Below, in pieces: positions 37,031 to 49,741 of a DNA stretch of 64,000 nt. Position 1 is the first letter of the stretch. Each line of letters begins with the position of its first letter. Under the pieces are notes generated by a model. That model was given only the letters and a program-made list of their open reading frames with translations, was not told the DNA's origin and searched no databases. The stretch is from Zonotrichia leucophrys gambelii (Eukaryota > Chordata > Aves > Passeriformes > Passerellidae), in the NCBI RefSeq assembly GCF_028769735.1, contig NC_088171.1:94038912-94102911 (forward strand), given 5' to 3'. A program made the translations under genes and the position numbers.

Positions 37031-38650
37031 AGTTTGGTTTTTTCATGTGGGTGCTCTAGAGGTAGCTACATTTCAGTAGCCGTGGGCAGCCCAGGAGGAG
37101 CCCTCTGAGCCAACCATTACACAAACACACAATAACAGAACACATGGGATAGATGTCTTCTGTTTAAATCTGCAGATAATTTTCTCATCCCCTTACCTGG
37201 AGTCTTCCAGCTGTAAGGATTTTGCATTCCTTGGGGTGAAAGGTAGAGCAGGAATTCCAACCTTAGCCCAGGTCTTGTGGGCAGTGCTCTCAGAACAGCA
37301 AATGCAGCCCTCACCATGCTGCTGCTGCCAACCAGCACCAGACATCACACAGAGATCATTAGTCAGTTTAGAGACAAGTCTTCTAACCTGAAGTGTGGTT
37401 TAGAAAAACTGTTCCCCAGTGTTCTTGGCATTAGATGGAATACTTCAGCAGTAAAGTATACTCCAGTAGTAAAGACTGGCCATTTTCAAAAGAGCTTTAC
37501 AGAATATAGCAGGAAGGATCTGCAGGTATTTATATAATTTAGCTTTTTTATGATGTATGCCTTTAAAATGGACAGGGACAGAGACTCCCTCCAATAAGAA
37601 CTTCTTTCAATTACTATTTATACTTTTAGCAATATTGGAAAGTAAGATGATAATACTGTGCAGTTTGATATAATGATAAACCAGAAAAAAATCATAATAA
37701 TTCTCAAAATTCTCATAAATTCTGTAATAATAATTCTTATAGTAAAAGAAACTAACAAAATTCTCATATATTTCCAGATAACTAATTGCATATTGCTGCC
37801 TGCTAAACATTCTTCCATCTGAATATACATATTTGATCTCACAGTAAAGCATAATAACCACAGGTCTTTTCTGTACATCTCCAAAACAGAAAGTATCCTG
37901 AGTCCTGTGGGTTGCATTTTGAATATCTATTTCAAAAAGAAAAACAATTCATACTTTCTTTGTTGACACATTGCACAAGTCAGGTGTCAAGACCAGAATT
38001 ATTCCCTGCCAATATATTTTCACTTTATAAAATTGATGAAGACACACAAGGAAAATATATAGGGCAATAACTGCATTATATAATTTAGTGTAAACAGCAA
38101 AATGAGCTTCTTATTTGCAGCTTCCCATGGGACGTGAGTACTGACAGAAAGTTTCCTCTTGTTTCTAAAGTAGAAAATGAAAAAGGAGGGATGGAGAGGC
38201 ACCAGTTACTCATCTGCAGAGCAGCCAGTAAGATAAAAACAGATGGGGACCTGGTTCAGAAGATTGGTAACAAGATATGGTACCTTTTCCTTCTAAGTTA
38301 CTGACTTTCATCAAATTCAGGTTGTTAGCCACTGAAAATTGTGGTATATCATTCAATGTATGTTCAGTGGTCTTTATCAAAAGGGCTGTTGGTTGCAGTT
38401 CAGTTTCTTGTGGTTCCAGGACCAGCTGAAGTGGCACCCCAGGGTTGCTCCAGCAGAGACACTAAGCTTTGGCTACAGAGAATGGAATTCCCACCCAAAC
38501 TAAATCTCAGTCTCCCAGCAAGACGAGGAGATGGAGCAGAGCTGCCACCACACTGCTGACTTTGCTACACCAGTTTTCTGGCCAGACAGGAGTTGTTTTC
38601 AGCTACAGACTTTCAGTATCTTTTACCAGCAGATCTTCCAGTGTAGCATT
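37031..38650. other. Unique non-coding DNA, partly very AT-rich
   Basis: No gene is supported. Around 37660-37790 the sequence is strongly AT-rich, with repeated aattctcat-like words that keep minus-strand frames open (37607-37917). These translate to Ile/Tyr/Phe-rich strings without motifs. Confidence 0.55.
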
Positions 38651-38651
38651 C

Positions 38652-38703
38652 TCTGATGATGGTGACAATGATGATGATGATGGTGAAGATGAGATGATGA
38701 TGC
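38652..38703 (+). repeat. Imperfect (GAT)n microsatellite
   Basis: Units of gat and ggt/gaa/gac alternate (gatgatggtgacaatgatga, then gatgatggtgaagatgagat). In one frame (38469-38723) this gives an Asp/Glu run, which is a product of the repeat rather than evidence of a protein. Confidence 0.88.
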
Positions 38704-41700
38704 ATAATTTATTCCCTTCCTAATGTGAGAACTGCTTCCTGGGGACTGCACTGTCCCTTCTCTGCCCGTCCCTCTATTTTCTTCCCAGTCTTTCACTTTT
38801 TCTCTATATTGTTCTGGTCTACTGACACACTCTTTATTTCAAGAAATCAATAGAGAGTATAAATTAACTTCTTTGCTTCTGCCATTAAAATTATCTAGGT
38901 TTTGTCTTGTGCACAGTCATTTTCCTTTGTCTGACTTCACCCAGCCATCTTTTCCCCTACAGGGCTTAAAGCTTTTAGGTTTCATCAGGAAGGCTGTGGG
39001 CAGAGGTGGTGGTTCAGAGGGTGCTCTGGTGTCTGCAGACCAGCTGGGAACAGACTCTCACTGGGATGGGCAGGCACTCATCCCCCCCACTGTCTGTGCC
39101 TTGGGGACATTGCTCTCTAAAGTGGCAAGCCTAAAACATGCAGAGAAATACTTCTATCTGCATGAAGAACACCACAGGAATGAAGTGCTCAAATCGGGAG
39201 TTTATTTTAAGTATTAGTGGCCTTGCATCTGTTAAAATTCCTTATGTGAGTACTGTCCTCTTTTTTTTTTTTCTTTTTTTTTTTTTTTTGTTCCTTCTCC
39301 CAGGGCTTTGGAATGAAGAAAGTATATGCACCTCACACTAGGTTGGGGGTCTCATGCCTGGTTAGCAGCAAGTACCCTAATCTCATCTCAAACCCCAGCA
39401 TGCTGAGTAAGTCAAAGAAGGTGCTCAGAATACCTTAAAAATAAATAGCAATTGTTATTCCAGTTCAGCAAAGATGATTTTTTATTTCCTAAGTGACTTG
39501 GTCTTTTGAAGACATACATCATAAAAGGAGAGCAAAGATAAAACTTTTCAGTCTCTTCTTAGTGATGAATCTATCTATACTGGCCAAGGTGTAGACTAGC
39601 TGGAAAAGCAGCAAAAACTAGATTCTCCCCTCCATCTTTTCATTTTTAAAATAACTTTACATTTAAAATTGAAGAAAAAATAGTTTAATGCCCCATTGTC
39701 TCTCTTTCCCATCTCTCACTCCTCACTAATGTTTTTAAACATACTATAAAGTTAATCCAAGAATTCAGTAGTGATTTAAATTCTTATAATAGCCACTAAT
39801 AATTACCATTCAGCTACTATTCAGGAATTCCATCTATTTTTCTCAATGACAGAATAGGCAGAAACACATAAAGTAAACAGAGTCAAGTCTGATTAGAGAA
39901 GCAGGCACTGAGTTTCATTTCCCAAGGACATTACATTTGTAAAATTAGTATCTGAGAAAGATTTGAAATGTCTTCAAACTGGAAAACTAATAAGAGATTT
40001 TTTTTTCATATTTTTTGTAGAGTTAATACTTCTGGAAATGAATTATTCAACATTTCTTTAATGCCTGAAAAGATAAAGAATATCCTTTTAGCTTTGCAGA
40101 TATGGGACAGCAGAATATCTACTCCTATAGAAAAAAAAAATGTACCTATTTTCTTACTGTTTCCACAATCTTTGTGACACCTGCACATCAGATAAAAATT
40201 CCTTCAGATATGCATTTTGATATGCAAAGATTGCTAATTGTCCTTGTAAGATACATTGTATCATTATGCAGGATATAATAGAAAATACAAGACTTTCTAC
40301 AGCATTTTAAAACTAACTGGGAAATGTAATAATGAACTTAAATGCAATTTTACAAAAGATTATGTTTTTTCCAGACATCAATTAAAACACTAGGGAAAGC
40401 ATTTCATTTTTCATTGCTTCCTTTAGCTTTTTTACAGTAATTTTCTGCAGCAGACCTGTTTCCTGAGAGCTTAATTTTTAAAAATTTTCTTGTGTTTTAT
40501 TATTGATGATAAAGGTAGGCTAAAAATAATTGATTAATTTCTAATTATCATTGCTTCAGACAGCATGATGGTACATATTTAGTACTCATACCCTCTGGAT
40601 TAAGTATGAAGCCTTGAATGTCAAAGAATGTGTACAGCTGGTAACAGGGAATCAAGAAGACAAATACACTGTAAAGGATAATGCAAGAAACAGAAAAAGA
40701 ACTGCATAATGACTGCAGTTTTACTTAGCAAAGATGTATGCAAACAATTGCTGTTGGCTTTTACTTTGAATACCTGTTGTGGGTGTGCTGGAAGCTTTGG
40801 ATGTTTCTGTAAAAATCAAAGCAAAACAAAGTTTATATTTGGTGAAGTTGGGTTATGGCCTCAGTTTTGCTCTGAGAAGCAAATTATTTCACATTATGCA
40901 TTATGTCAGTGTAAATATGTATTGGCTTAGGTGAATTTGAGGGAACCTTTTTATGTATCTAGGATTTCAAGGTTATAATGAAGAAACAAACCATGGTATT
41001 CTGAAGCATCATGACATCTCTGACCAAGGGAGCTGCTTATTATTGACTCTGAATATGCCCATATAATATATCCAAGTTATAAACCTTCCCGTACACACAG
41101 AGCAGAGATAGAGACAGAGATAAATGAAATGCTTTCATCTTCTTAGAAGCATGGACTTTACTTGGATGTATATTGAGTTTTCCAGATGAAAGTCACTGCA
41201 GACATAAGGAGCAAAAGTTCATTGAAGGGAAAGCAAGGCACACAAGCCTGGGGTGCTCCCAGCTCTGCCTCTGATTCACCTTCTGGCCCCACATTAGGAG
41301 CTTTGCATCCTCAGATGTTTTTCTTAACTGTTTAATGACCATTTCTGATATTTGACTACATATTAGAGGTGCCTAAAGGTCACTGTACAGAAGTAATAAG
41401 TTTTTTTGCTGCCAAGTCTTTATTGCCAACTCTTCTCTGGAACACTTAACAGTGTTCAATGAACTCATGGTAGAACAGGGCTAGTGAGCAAGACAGGAAC
41501 AGGACACCTGGAATACTGAATAGATAAGATGAATTAATGGGAAATTTAGATTAAAACTGAGCTAAAGAAGGAAAACCATAAAAGAGGAACGGAAAGGAGC
41601 TGAGGAAAAAAAGGGGTCAGTAGAGATGGGAACAGGAAATGAAAACCGCACCTCACATCTTGCAAAGTGTAATCCTTTCAGGATGGCATTATCCACAGAC

Positions 41701-42956
41701 TATTATAATGGATTCCCTGGAAATAAGATACATCCTTGTGGTAGGCACCTACCCAAAGAAAACCACAAGTGCCTCATCATCCTGCTGATGACTTGCCATT
41801 ACCTTCAGCAGGTGAGGTGCAGGTGAGACACTTCAGGTCAGACACTGATGATGCTGAAATCTCACTTACAACAACAATGGGAAACCAATATGAAAGAATT
41901 CACATTGGCATGGCCCATCTCTGTGGATCACTAAAGGTTTGAATTGGGACATTTTTAAAAATGGAGCAACAAATTTGGGTTTCACAGTACATTTTTGTAT
42001 AGTTTTTAACTTGTGTACTGCTTAATTAGGTTTAGATCCTTGCTTACAGGATAGTTTCCTTGCAGGTAAAAGCAACAATAATTGATGAGAATATAAAAAG
42101 AAAAAATTTCATATATTGACCCCATAATTTTCTGCAGCGTGAAACAATGGTATCATGCTTTGCTACAACCTAAATCAGATTATTTTTCCTATTTCACCAA
42201 ATTATATGGTTAATAGAGCTATCATCAAGATGGAGAAGTATATGTAAACTGGCTATCAGGCACAGAATAAATCATATTTTGTCTTCCAGTAAACACTTAA
42301 GCCTCAAACTATCTGATTATCACCAACAGGGAAAAATGCAAAGTTCTTGACAAGTTAGTAAAAGCATCTGGCAAAGGATAGAGATTTTTAATTTTTAATT
42401 TAAAGACCAACTATCATTCTTACTAAAAATATCTTGAAACAATCAGGTGATCTTCAACACTCCAGATGGGTTAAAATTTTCCGCAGAAAGCTTTTACCAG
42501 TCTGCAGTAATCTGTCATGACTCTGCTCAATACGAATAGCGTGGATAAAAAATGTGTGGTTTATTGGTTCACATACAAAATGTGTAAATAAGGAAGCAGA
42601 GAAGAATGTGTGGGCATGTGTTTTTATCAAACTTTCCTTGCTCATAGACAAAGATTATGGTCTTGAATATGGCATGCAGCCCTAGTGAGTAAAATGTCTA
42701 GGGTTCATTTCATAGGAACTCAATTACTTACTCATTTCCTACCTTTGCCTATGCAGGGTCCAGAGATGCCTCTTTATCCATTTCAAGACCACAGTAAGAG
42801 GAAATTAATGATTGGTATTTCCAGCAATCTCAGGTGAGAAAGAATGTCATTACTCCTAAGTCCTTATTGCACACAAGTCAAGATCTGCTTTCCTGTAAAT
42901 AACAATAGCTAAACCAAAGTCTCAGTAATTTTTAAGTCTCCCTTTCCTTTTCATAG
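38704..42956. other. Unique non-coding DNA
   Basis: No gene is supported. A long interrupted T tract lies at 39261-39289. From about 39640 to 42450 the sequence is strongly AT-rich, with no family of repeats recognised. A frame at 38873-39217 (114 codons) has a non-ATG start and no domain. Confidence 0.55.
39261..39289 (-). repeat. Poly-T tract, T12 C T16
   Basis: A T-run of 29 positions with one C interruption. On the minus strand it would be a poly-A tail, but the upstream sequence on that strand is not recognisable as a retrocopy. Confidence 0.88.
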
Positions 42957-43000
42957 GAATATCATAGAATATCTCCAGTTGGAAGGGATATATTCTAGAC
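42957..43000 (-). mobile_element. Probable CR1 3' end remnant (different subfamily)
   Basis: aggaatatcatagaatatct followed by ccagttggaaggga resembles the reverse complement of a CR1 end in which TCCCTTCCAACT is followed by a GGGATATTCTATGATT-type tail. Similarity stops after about 40 bp. The wording differs from the other copies in the window, which suggests another subfamily. Confidence 0.5.
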
Positions 43001-46000
43001 CCTTCTTCTTCTACCCTGAATTTAAAATTGTATGTCCATGCACCTGAGAAACACTTTTTATTCAATCCTATCCATCTAAGATTCATTTCCATTGTTTCAT
43101 ACAATCTTGAAGACAATGCTTGTCTCTGCATTAATTTAATTGACAAATCATTAGAATGACATATGTTAATTTGAAAGCAAGGAATATGAACTAGGTGTAT
43201 TTTTAACTTAGCTTACACGTCTAGAATGTGCCACGCTAAGAAAGGCTTTTTTAGATCTCAGAGAGAACTTTTAAACCTTAGATGCCAAAACCTGTATTTT
43301 GGCCCTGAATGAAAAAGCTGCTGTTACTTCAGCTCAGGACAGGGAGGTTGATGCAGGCTAATTCTATTTGGATGTCCAAAAGCTGGTTTAGGAGGGGAGC
43401 ATGCAGTATCTATGACAAGAGAATGCTGGGCACAGCTGTGCTAGCAAGGCTGTAAGACAGCTGAAGGAGCGCTGTGGTGTCTCTTACAGCTTTGGAGAAA
43501 AGCTGGTACATCATTCACAGCCTGCAGCAGCCCCTGGCACCAAGTAGGTGCTGCAGGGCTGTGTCTCTAGCAGAGGCTGAGCTCTAGTGTGTCGAGGACG
43601 AGGATAATGAGCCTCGTGCAAAAGCAGATTTTTGCTGGGTAAAAGGGATGATTTCTGCCTTAATGACAGCACACCTTCATGGTTATCAAGGGAGTTTATA
43701 AAGCAAGCTAACAAATCCTGGTGTCTTTCCCTTGTGAATCGGGTTCTTAGGAGGGAGAATTCACTTTATCTGCCTAAATACTTCATTCAGCATCATGTGT
43801 TCTTAGGGAGGCTTGTTCTCTGCCCACTCCTGGCTAGTCTCTTACTCTGCACACTGGATTTAAGGGCAGGGTGCTTATGCCCTTAGGAGAGCAGGATGTG
43901 AGCACTGAGACACCTGCCAGAGCCCATCCTTCTGTCTCCTCTCACAGGCACTCTGTGAGCATCACAAATGCCCTTCCCTGCCACACGTGGTGCAATGCCA
44001 GGGAGGGCAGGTGCAATATTTTGAGTGACCTTTACCCATGGACTTCCCTTCACTGAAAAGCATTGTGCTTCACATCATTTCAGCATGGGCAGGCTTTTCC
44101 TCCACCTGAGCTTTTGAATGTCTACTCTCCTCTTGATGATAAAGGACAAGTGCAGTAATCAAAGCAAAGGGAAGGAAAAGAGTTAAGAGGCATCATTAAG
44201 GTTTACTAGGATTTGAGATTTAAACTCTCTTTTTAATTAAAAAAAATCAAGACAGAGTGTGACAGAGAGTGAAAATAGGCTTGTATCTAAAGCTGCTTGA
44301 AGGATGTACTAAAAAACAACCAAAAAAGTCCTCCATTTCCCAGCTATGCCCTTCTAAGTGTCCTTTGCTAAGACCTATTGGCAGTCCCCAGGTCAAATCC
44401 CTGGCACTGACAGATAGACTTTTATAGTGTACATCTTGATGGACACCAGAAAAGGAGGTGGAGAGAGACAGGAAAATCTATGGCCACTGCCTGTCATTGC
44501 AGAAGGAATCTCCGTATAAATTATGGCTACAACCTTGTAAAAAGTTTTGCCTTTGTTTTCCCATAGGGTTAGGTATTTTGTTAAATAAATAGGAATTAAG
44601 AATATGCAGTTTTTTAATATCCTAAGAATTCATTACACATGTTGCAATGATGTGAAAGTGGGAATATTGGCAATTTTGCTTTTATGCTAGAATGCCACCT
44701 GCACACAGAACAATAGAAGTCCATATCCTCTAACATCTGCTCAGGACAGGGTGATGATGTTATGATGAGTCTTTGTCTGCTAACTCACACTGAAATCCAC
44801 TTCATCCACAGTTTGAAGAGGTGTCTACATAATGGATTGTGTAATTTCTGCTACTTCTTGGATTTGTGGGAGCTAGTATGCCTTTGGAAATCAGCTTTGT
44901 TACACAATATACCAATCATAGGAAGGTCTGAAAATGAACAGTTTATTATCTGGACTGTATTAATATTAAATAGCTATATATTGTTTAATGAATATAAATA
45001 TCTTAATAATATTTTTCCTACCAGAGAAAGTAAATAGATGTATCTTCATTTACAATTTTCTGTGAATTTTTAGGGAAAATATTGAGTGGGAGAGACTTCA
45101 ATTTTATATTTCTGACATAAAAAACCCCAACACAACAAACAAACAAGCTGCATGAGGTCAGTGAGGATTCTTCCTCTTGCTCCACCCATTCTCTTCATTG
45201 TCAGTGATATAACAGAAGTTTGTAGGAATATGCTTTGTAAGTGGGACTTTTTTTCTAATAGTCAGGGTCGTGGAACAAGCTGAAAAGCATGAAATTCTGC
45301 TGCATAAATTATTATTAACAATGTGGTTTATTTTTCTTTGGCAGTTGAAATTTTAATGTAATGTTCTGCTGAAATTCTGAGATTCAGTCAAGTTTTAACA
45401 AGCTACTGCTAGGAGATTGCATTACTTTTTATGCATTTTCTATTAAAATTCTTGATAAATGTTGCAAAGATTCTACCTGTGAGCTGTTTTTCACTCTCTA
45501 GCTGATATTAAATACTTGCCACCACAGCTGGATTTTTGATGGTGATTTGTCACATGGTTTTATTTCTGCTCCTAGAGTGAATGAATGCAACCTTCATCAG
45601 GATCCTTGTCTGAAGTCTCACAAGAAATAAATTTCAAAATGGAAGTCATCAGTATGTATGTGCATAAAATTTTCCATAAAGATATACTGGTACTGTTTTC
45701 TTGCATTAATGTTTATGACAAGAGAATGCCGTGGCTTTCAGCATGGGTGAAATGGATACATATTTTAATACTGAGCAAAATTTAATAGAAAAAGTTTTGT
45801 GTTGTTCACCCAACCGCATTTTGTTTTAGTCAGCATTTGTGCAGACAGAGCTACTCAGGAGCCTAAGAAAATCCCACAGACAAGGTTCCTGTGACTCCAG
45901 TGGCCTTTGGCCCGGCCACCCAGGCTGGGAAGACAGGAATTCTGTGGGCTTTGGGATGCTCTCCTCAGAGCATATGAAGGTACAGTTTTAGATCTGAAGG

Positions 46001-49000
46001 GGAAAAATCGAATTTTTTCTAACTTTTTTCTGGAACACTTTCTAACACCCTGAGCTGACAGGTTCCCAGCTTGCACCCAATCCTGGTTTATCGCTGTTCT
46101 TTAGGAGTTAAACAAACTGCAGAGTATTTTGTGCATGCAGTGCTGCTTTCTTTAACACAGCAGGAAGTCAGCATGGTGGCACTGGGGCAGTCTCCAGGGA
46201 TGCCAAGCTGATGCCAGGCCCTCCTGCCAACTGCTGTAATGGGAGATGCTGGCACATCAGTGCTTTGTGCACCCATTGACCCCAAATGAGCGCAGAACGG
46301 TGGTCAGCGATTCTATGAACATGGCCCTGACCCACCCTCTGAGCGTTACACTCCTTCCAGCTTTTCTGGTGATTCTGTACAGTCAATCTTAGACCACCCA
46401 GCTCAAACCTCAGCAGGGTCTTGCAGGTGTGGATGAAGGAGTTTGATAATAAAACTAGATAATAGAGAGAGACTACCATGAAAAGAAATCTCCCCAGTGG
46501 CTCTTCCCATATCACATAAATGGCCACGCAAACCTTAACCACCCTGGGAGCCCAGAAGGAATGTGATCTGTGCTGTCTGTGATCCCAGTCACCCTTCCAC
46601 ACCGCAGTTTCCATGAAAAATCAGCTTTTACCAAGATGGCTGTTCCCAGGATGTACTCCTGGGAGAGCAGACCACCCCATCACAGAGGTAGCTGACTGTG
46701 AGTAATTTCTCCTGCCTGTCATTCCAGGTGGACCCAGGGGGTTTCTGTGTTATCCTGGGAGGGTGGGTGGCTGGCCAGGGGAGCCTGACTGAGAGAGGGG
46801 GGTGGAAAAGCCTGCAGCATCCATCCACATGAGGATCTGCTGTGAATATCTGACCCATTCCTGTAAATTGTCTTCACCTGTGAAAACAATTAATGCTTCA
46901 TCTATAGGTTTTGCAAATGTAGCAGCCAGAAAAAGGTTGTGTGCCAGGTTTGAGTTTGATTTGAGGGAGGAGTGGGATCTGAGAGCCGTAGATGCTGTTT
47001 GAAAGCTTTCCTCTAAAGTACTGATGATAATGAATGATGTAAGCCATGCCTTCGGACTGATGATTAATCCTAATGAATATGTTGCATACGTATGTTTCAC
47101 GGCTGTCATTAAGCTTCCATTTTAACTGCTCTTCCCCTTTACCCACTCCCACCCATGCCTGCAATCTGCAAACTCTTATTCCCTGTAGGTATTTTGATAG
47201 AGAAACAGACAGGTAACGATCCCGATGTCAGACTGTAAGCCATGCAACTGTCAGTTCATATTGTGTCTGACAGCCATTGACAGCTTGCTTCTTCAATTTT
47301 ACTAAGATTAATATTCTTCACATGTTTTATTTATATTTACTGATCTTGCTGCAGTGAATTCTTAAAGAGACGTTTTCAAGTTAAAACCCCCTGTTAAAAA
47401 TCAGATCTGCATTTTCTTCAAAATTTGGGTTTAAATTTCATAAATACTGCTTGCAGAATTTTTGCACGTTGCTAATGGTACGATCCCATGAAAAATGCTT
47501 TATCCATACAGTGGTCAATAGGGCTTATTCCCATAAACCCCCAGGATCATCATCTGGGAACCTTCTCATCCCTGGAAACACATTCACACGTGGTTAACTT
47601 GACACAAGGCTGTAGTTTCACAGAAGACAACTGCTCAGATGCATAAAATTATTCACATGTGCAAGCATTTGAAAGATCCAATTTCTGTAAGAGTAACATT
47701 GTCACCAGAGTAATGCTATTGAGCTTCAAAATATTCACACCATTAAAAGCCTACAAGATTAGACTTTGGGCTCTGTGGTGAAACTCTTGTACTATTCTGC
47801 CCATCTGAGGCAGCTCACCATCCCTCTGGATGCTTGAATTGAAATAGAAACACATTGGGATTCTGAAATTGTGAATGTGATGGGGGAAATTACACATAAG
47901 CCAAAAGAATTTTAAACAAGACAGAAATACTGGGAAATTTGGGGAAAAAATTATAATTTTATGATTTTTTTATACAAACAGGAATAGGGTATTTAGCTAA
48001 TTTATATGAAAATAATGTTTAAAATATGTAAAATTTATATCTGTGCATATAAATATATGATTTTACATTGTGTAAATACAAACACAAAAGCTTAAACTTG
48101 ATTCCTATGGTATGTCTTTTTTAAAAGGCATTAGTCAAATCTCCCACTCCTCACTCAAAGATTCTGATCATGTGTCCTATCTGAGTGCAGGTTGACTTAT
48201 TTGACTCAATTTAAGGAAATTCCCATCTTCCCACATTTATTAATCGGAAAATTTCCACTTCAGGACTCCTTTTAACCTCTCTGATCTTTCAAATTGCATG
48301 TCTCTTAACTTCAAGAATTAGCCAATTCTGACTTCATCTAGCCATGAGATTACAGTGGTGGTTTATCTTTTTTTTTCCCTTCCTTTCTCTCCAAATCTGT
48401 AACATCATGTTTTTCCTATTGCCATGGCAATGCAGCTAAGTATACACAAAAATGCAACAAGCCAAGTGCATGTAAAAAAGTTTGCACAAAGACAGAATTG
48501 CTAACTAAACAAGGGGCATTGCTGATCCATGGCTCCTGCAGGGATATTAGTGGTAGGGGAGAATCCCTTTTTATCACCTCTCATTACCAAGGAAAGTGAA
48601 AACACCAACGGGAACACAAGACATATCAGCATTTCCAGCCCAGTTGCAGGAGGGGATATCAGCATCAAGTAGGACCAGCAACATGGAAGTGTGAGGTTTC
48701 CTTCAGATCATACAGAGCTCCAGCAGCCTCTAATGAAAATAGGGGTGATTTAGCACTCCTTCACCAAAAATAACCCTGCCCTGGACCTTGGAGAGAGGGC
48801 ACATTGCTAACTTAGAAACAGTGCCACAAACAATCAGGGGCACAGAAAAATCAATGAATCAGTGAAAAGCCCCTCCATTTAGCCTAATAATTCTCTCCAT
48901 ATGATTACATGTGAAATTAATAATAATTCGTCCTTCACTGACAAATCAAGACCACGTTTTAGCCTAAATAATTGTAATAAAGTAGTTAAAAGAGAGATGC

Positions 49001-49704
49001 CTTTGATTTTTCCTAATGTAAGAGGAAAAAATAGATGAACAAGCTGTAGTTTCTTACTTTTTAAAATTTGATTTCATTTACATTTTGTTAATTAATTATT
49101 TTTTATGGAGAAGAGGTTTGTCTTATTTAGAACAAAAGAAATGCTGATTGCTCTCCTAGGGATATTATAAGAATGTCAAGGAAAGCCATAAATATTTTAT
49201 AAAGACTGATAATAGAGTTTTCTGTGCTAAGGAAAAGTCAATGATTTTTGAAAAGCGATACATAATGATTTTCTGACTAACTGCAAAAATGAGACGGCAG
49301 TAATTTCAGTATTAGCTAATAAATATTGACATTTGTATTTCAATGAGTGTAATCAGGCTTTGGTTGGATATGAAAAGTCATGATTTTTTCATCACTATTA
49401 TTATAAAAGCTTGACTATTTCCACCAAAGATATTAAACAATCTTTGCAGGAAGCCTCAGTAACTTCTCAGAATAAATCCAGTAAAATTATGCAAGAAATT
49501 ACATGTGCTCTCTGCATCATATTGAGAGCTCATCTATTTTTCTCTCTCACTTAAAAACAACATTGTGCAACAGGCATCCTCACACAAAAGCAGCCTGCAT
49601 GCAAAATTATCTGGTTAAAACGACAGCTTTGGGCATATAGGTAACCTGATGCCCTCAGCATACTTCACCTTGCTTTATCTAATAGCTATTCCAATTTACC
49701 AGTT
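43001..49704. other. Unique non-coding DNA
   Basis: No gene is supported. GC-richer patches at about 43380-43980 and 46150-46800 keep chance frames open (up to 148 codons, minus 46168-46614). The stretch 47900-48070 is very AT-rich. No interspersed repeat is recognised across these 6.7 kb. Confidence 0.55.
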
Positions 49705-49741
49705 GGGGGGGAAAAAAAGACCTAGAAACCCCCCCGGGGGT
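49705..49741 (+). other. G7/C7 hairpin and 12-bp GC palindrome
   Basis: ggggggg (49705-49711) can pair with ccccccc (49729-49735) across a 17-nt loop that is A-rich. The C run continues into acccccgggggt-type dyad symmetry (C5G5 centred at 49735/49736). It lies in otherwise AT-rich DNA. It is a plausible non-B DNA site and sequencing-difficult spot. Confidence 0.8.

Noticed and set aside
38469..38723. Asp/Glu-rich peptide
   Set aside because: It is produced by the GAT microsatellite.
39905..39950. Possible second MIR-like segment
   Set aside because: Only scattered words (agtttca, tgtaaaatt) match and their spacing is wrong.
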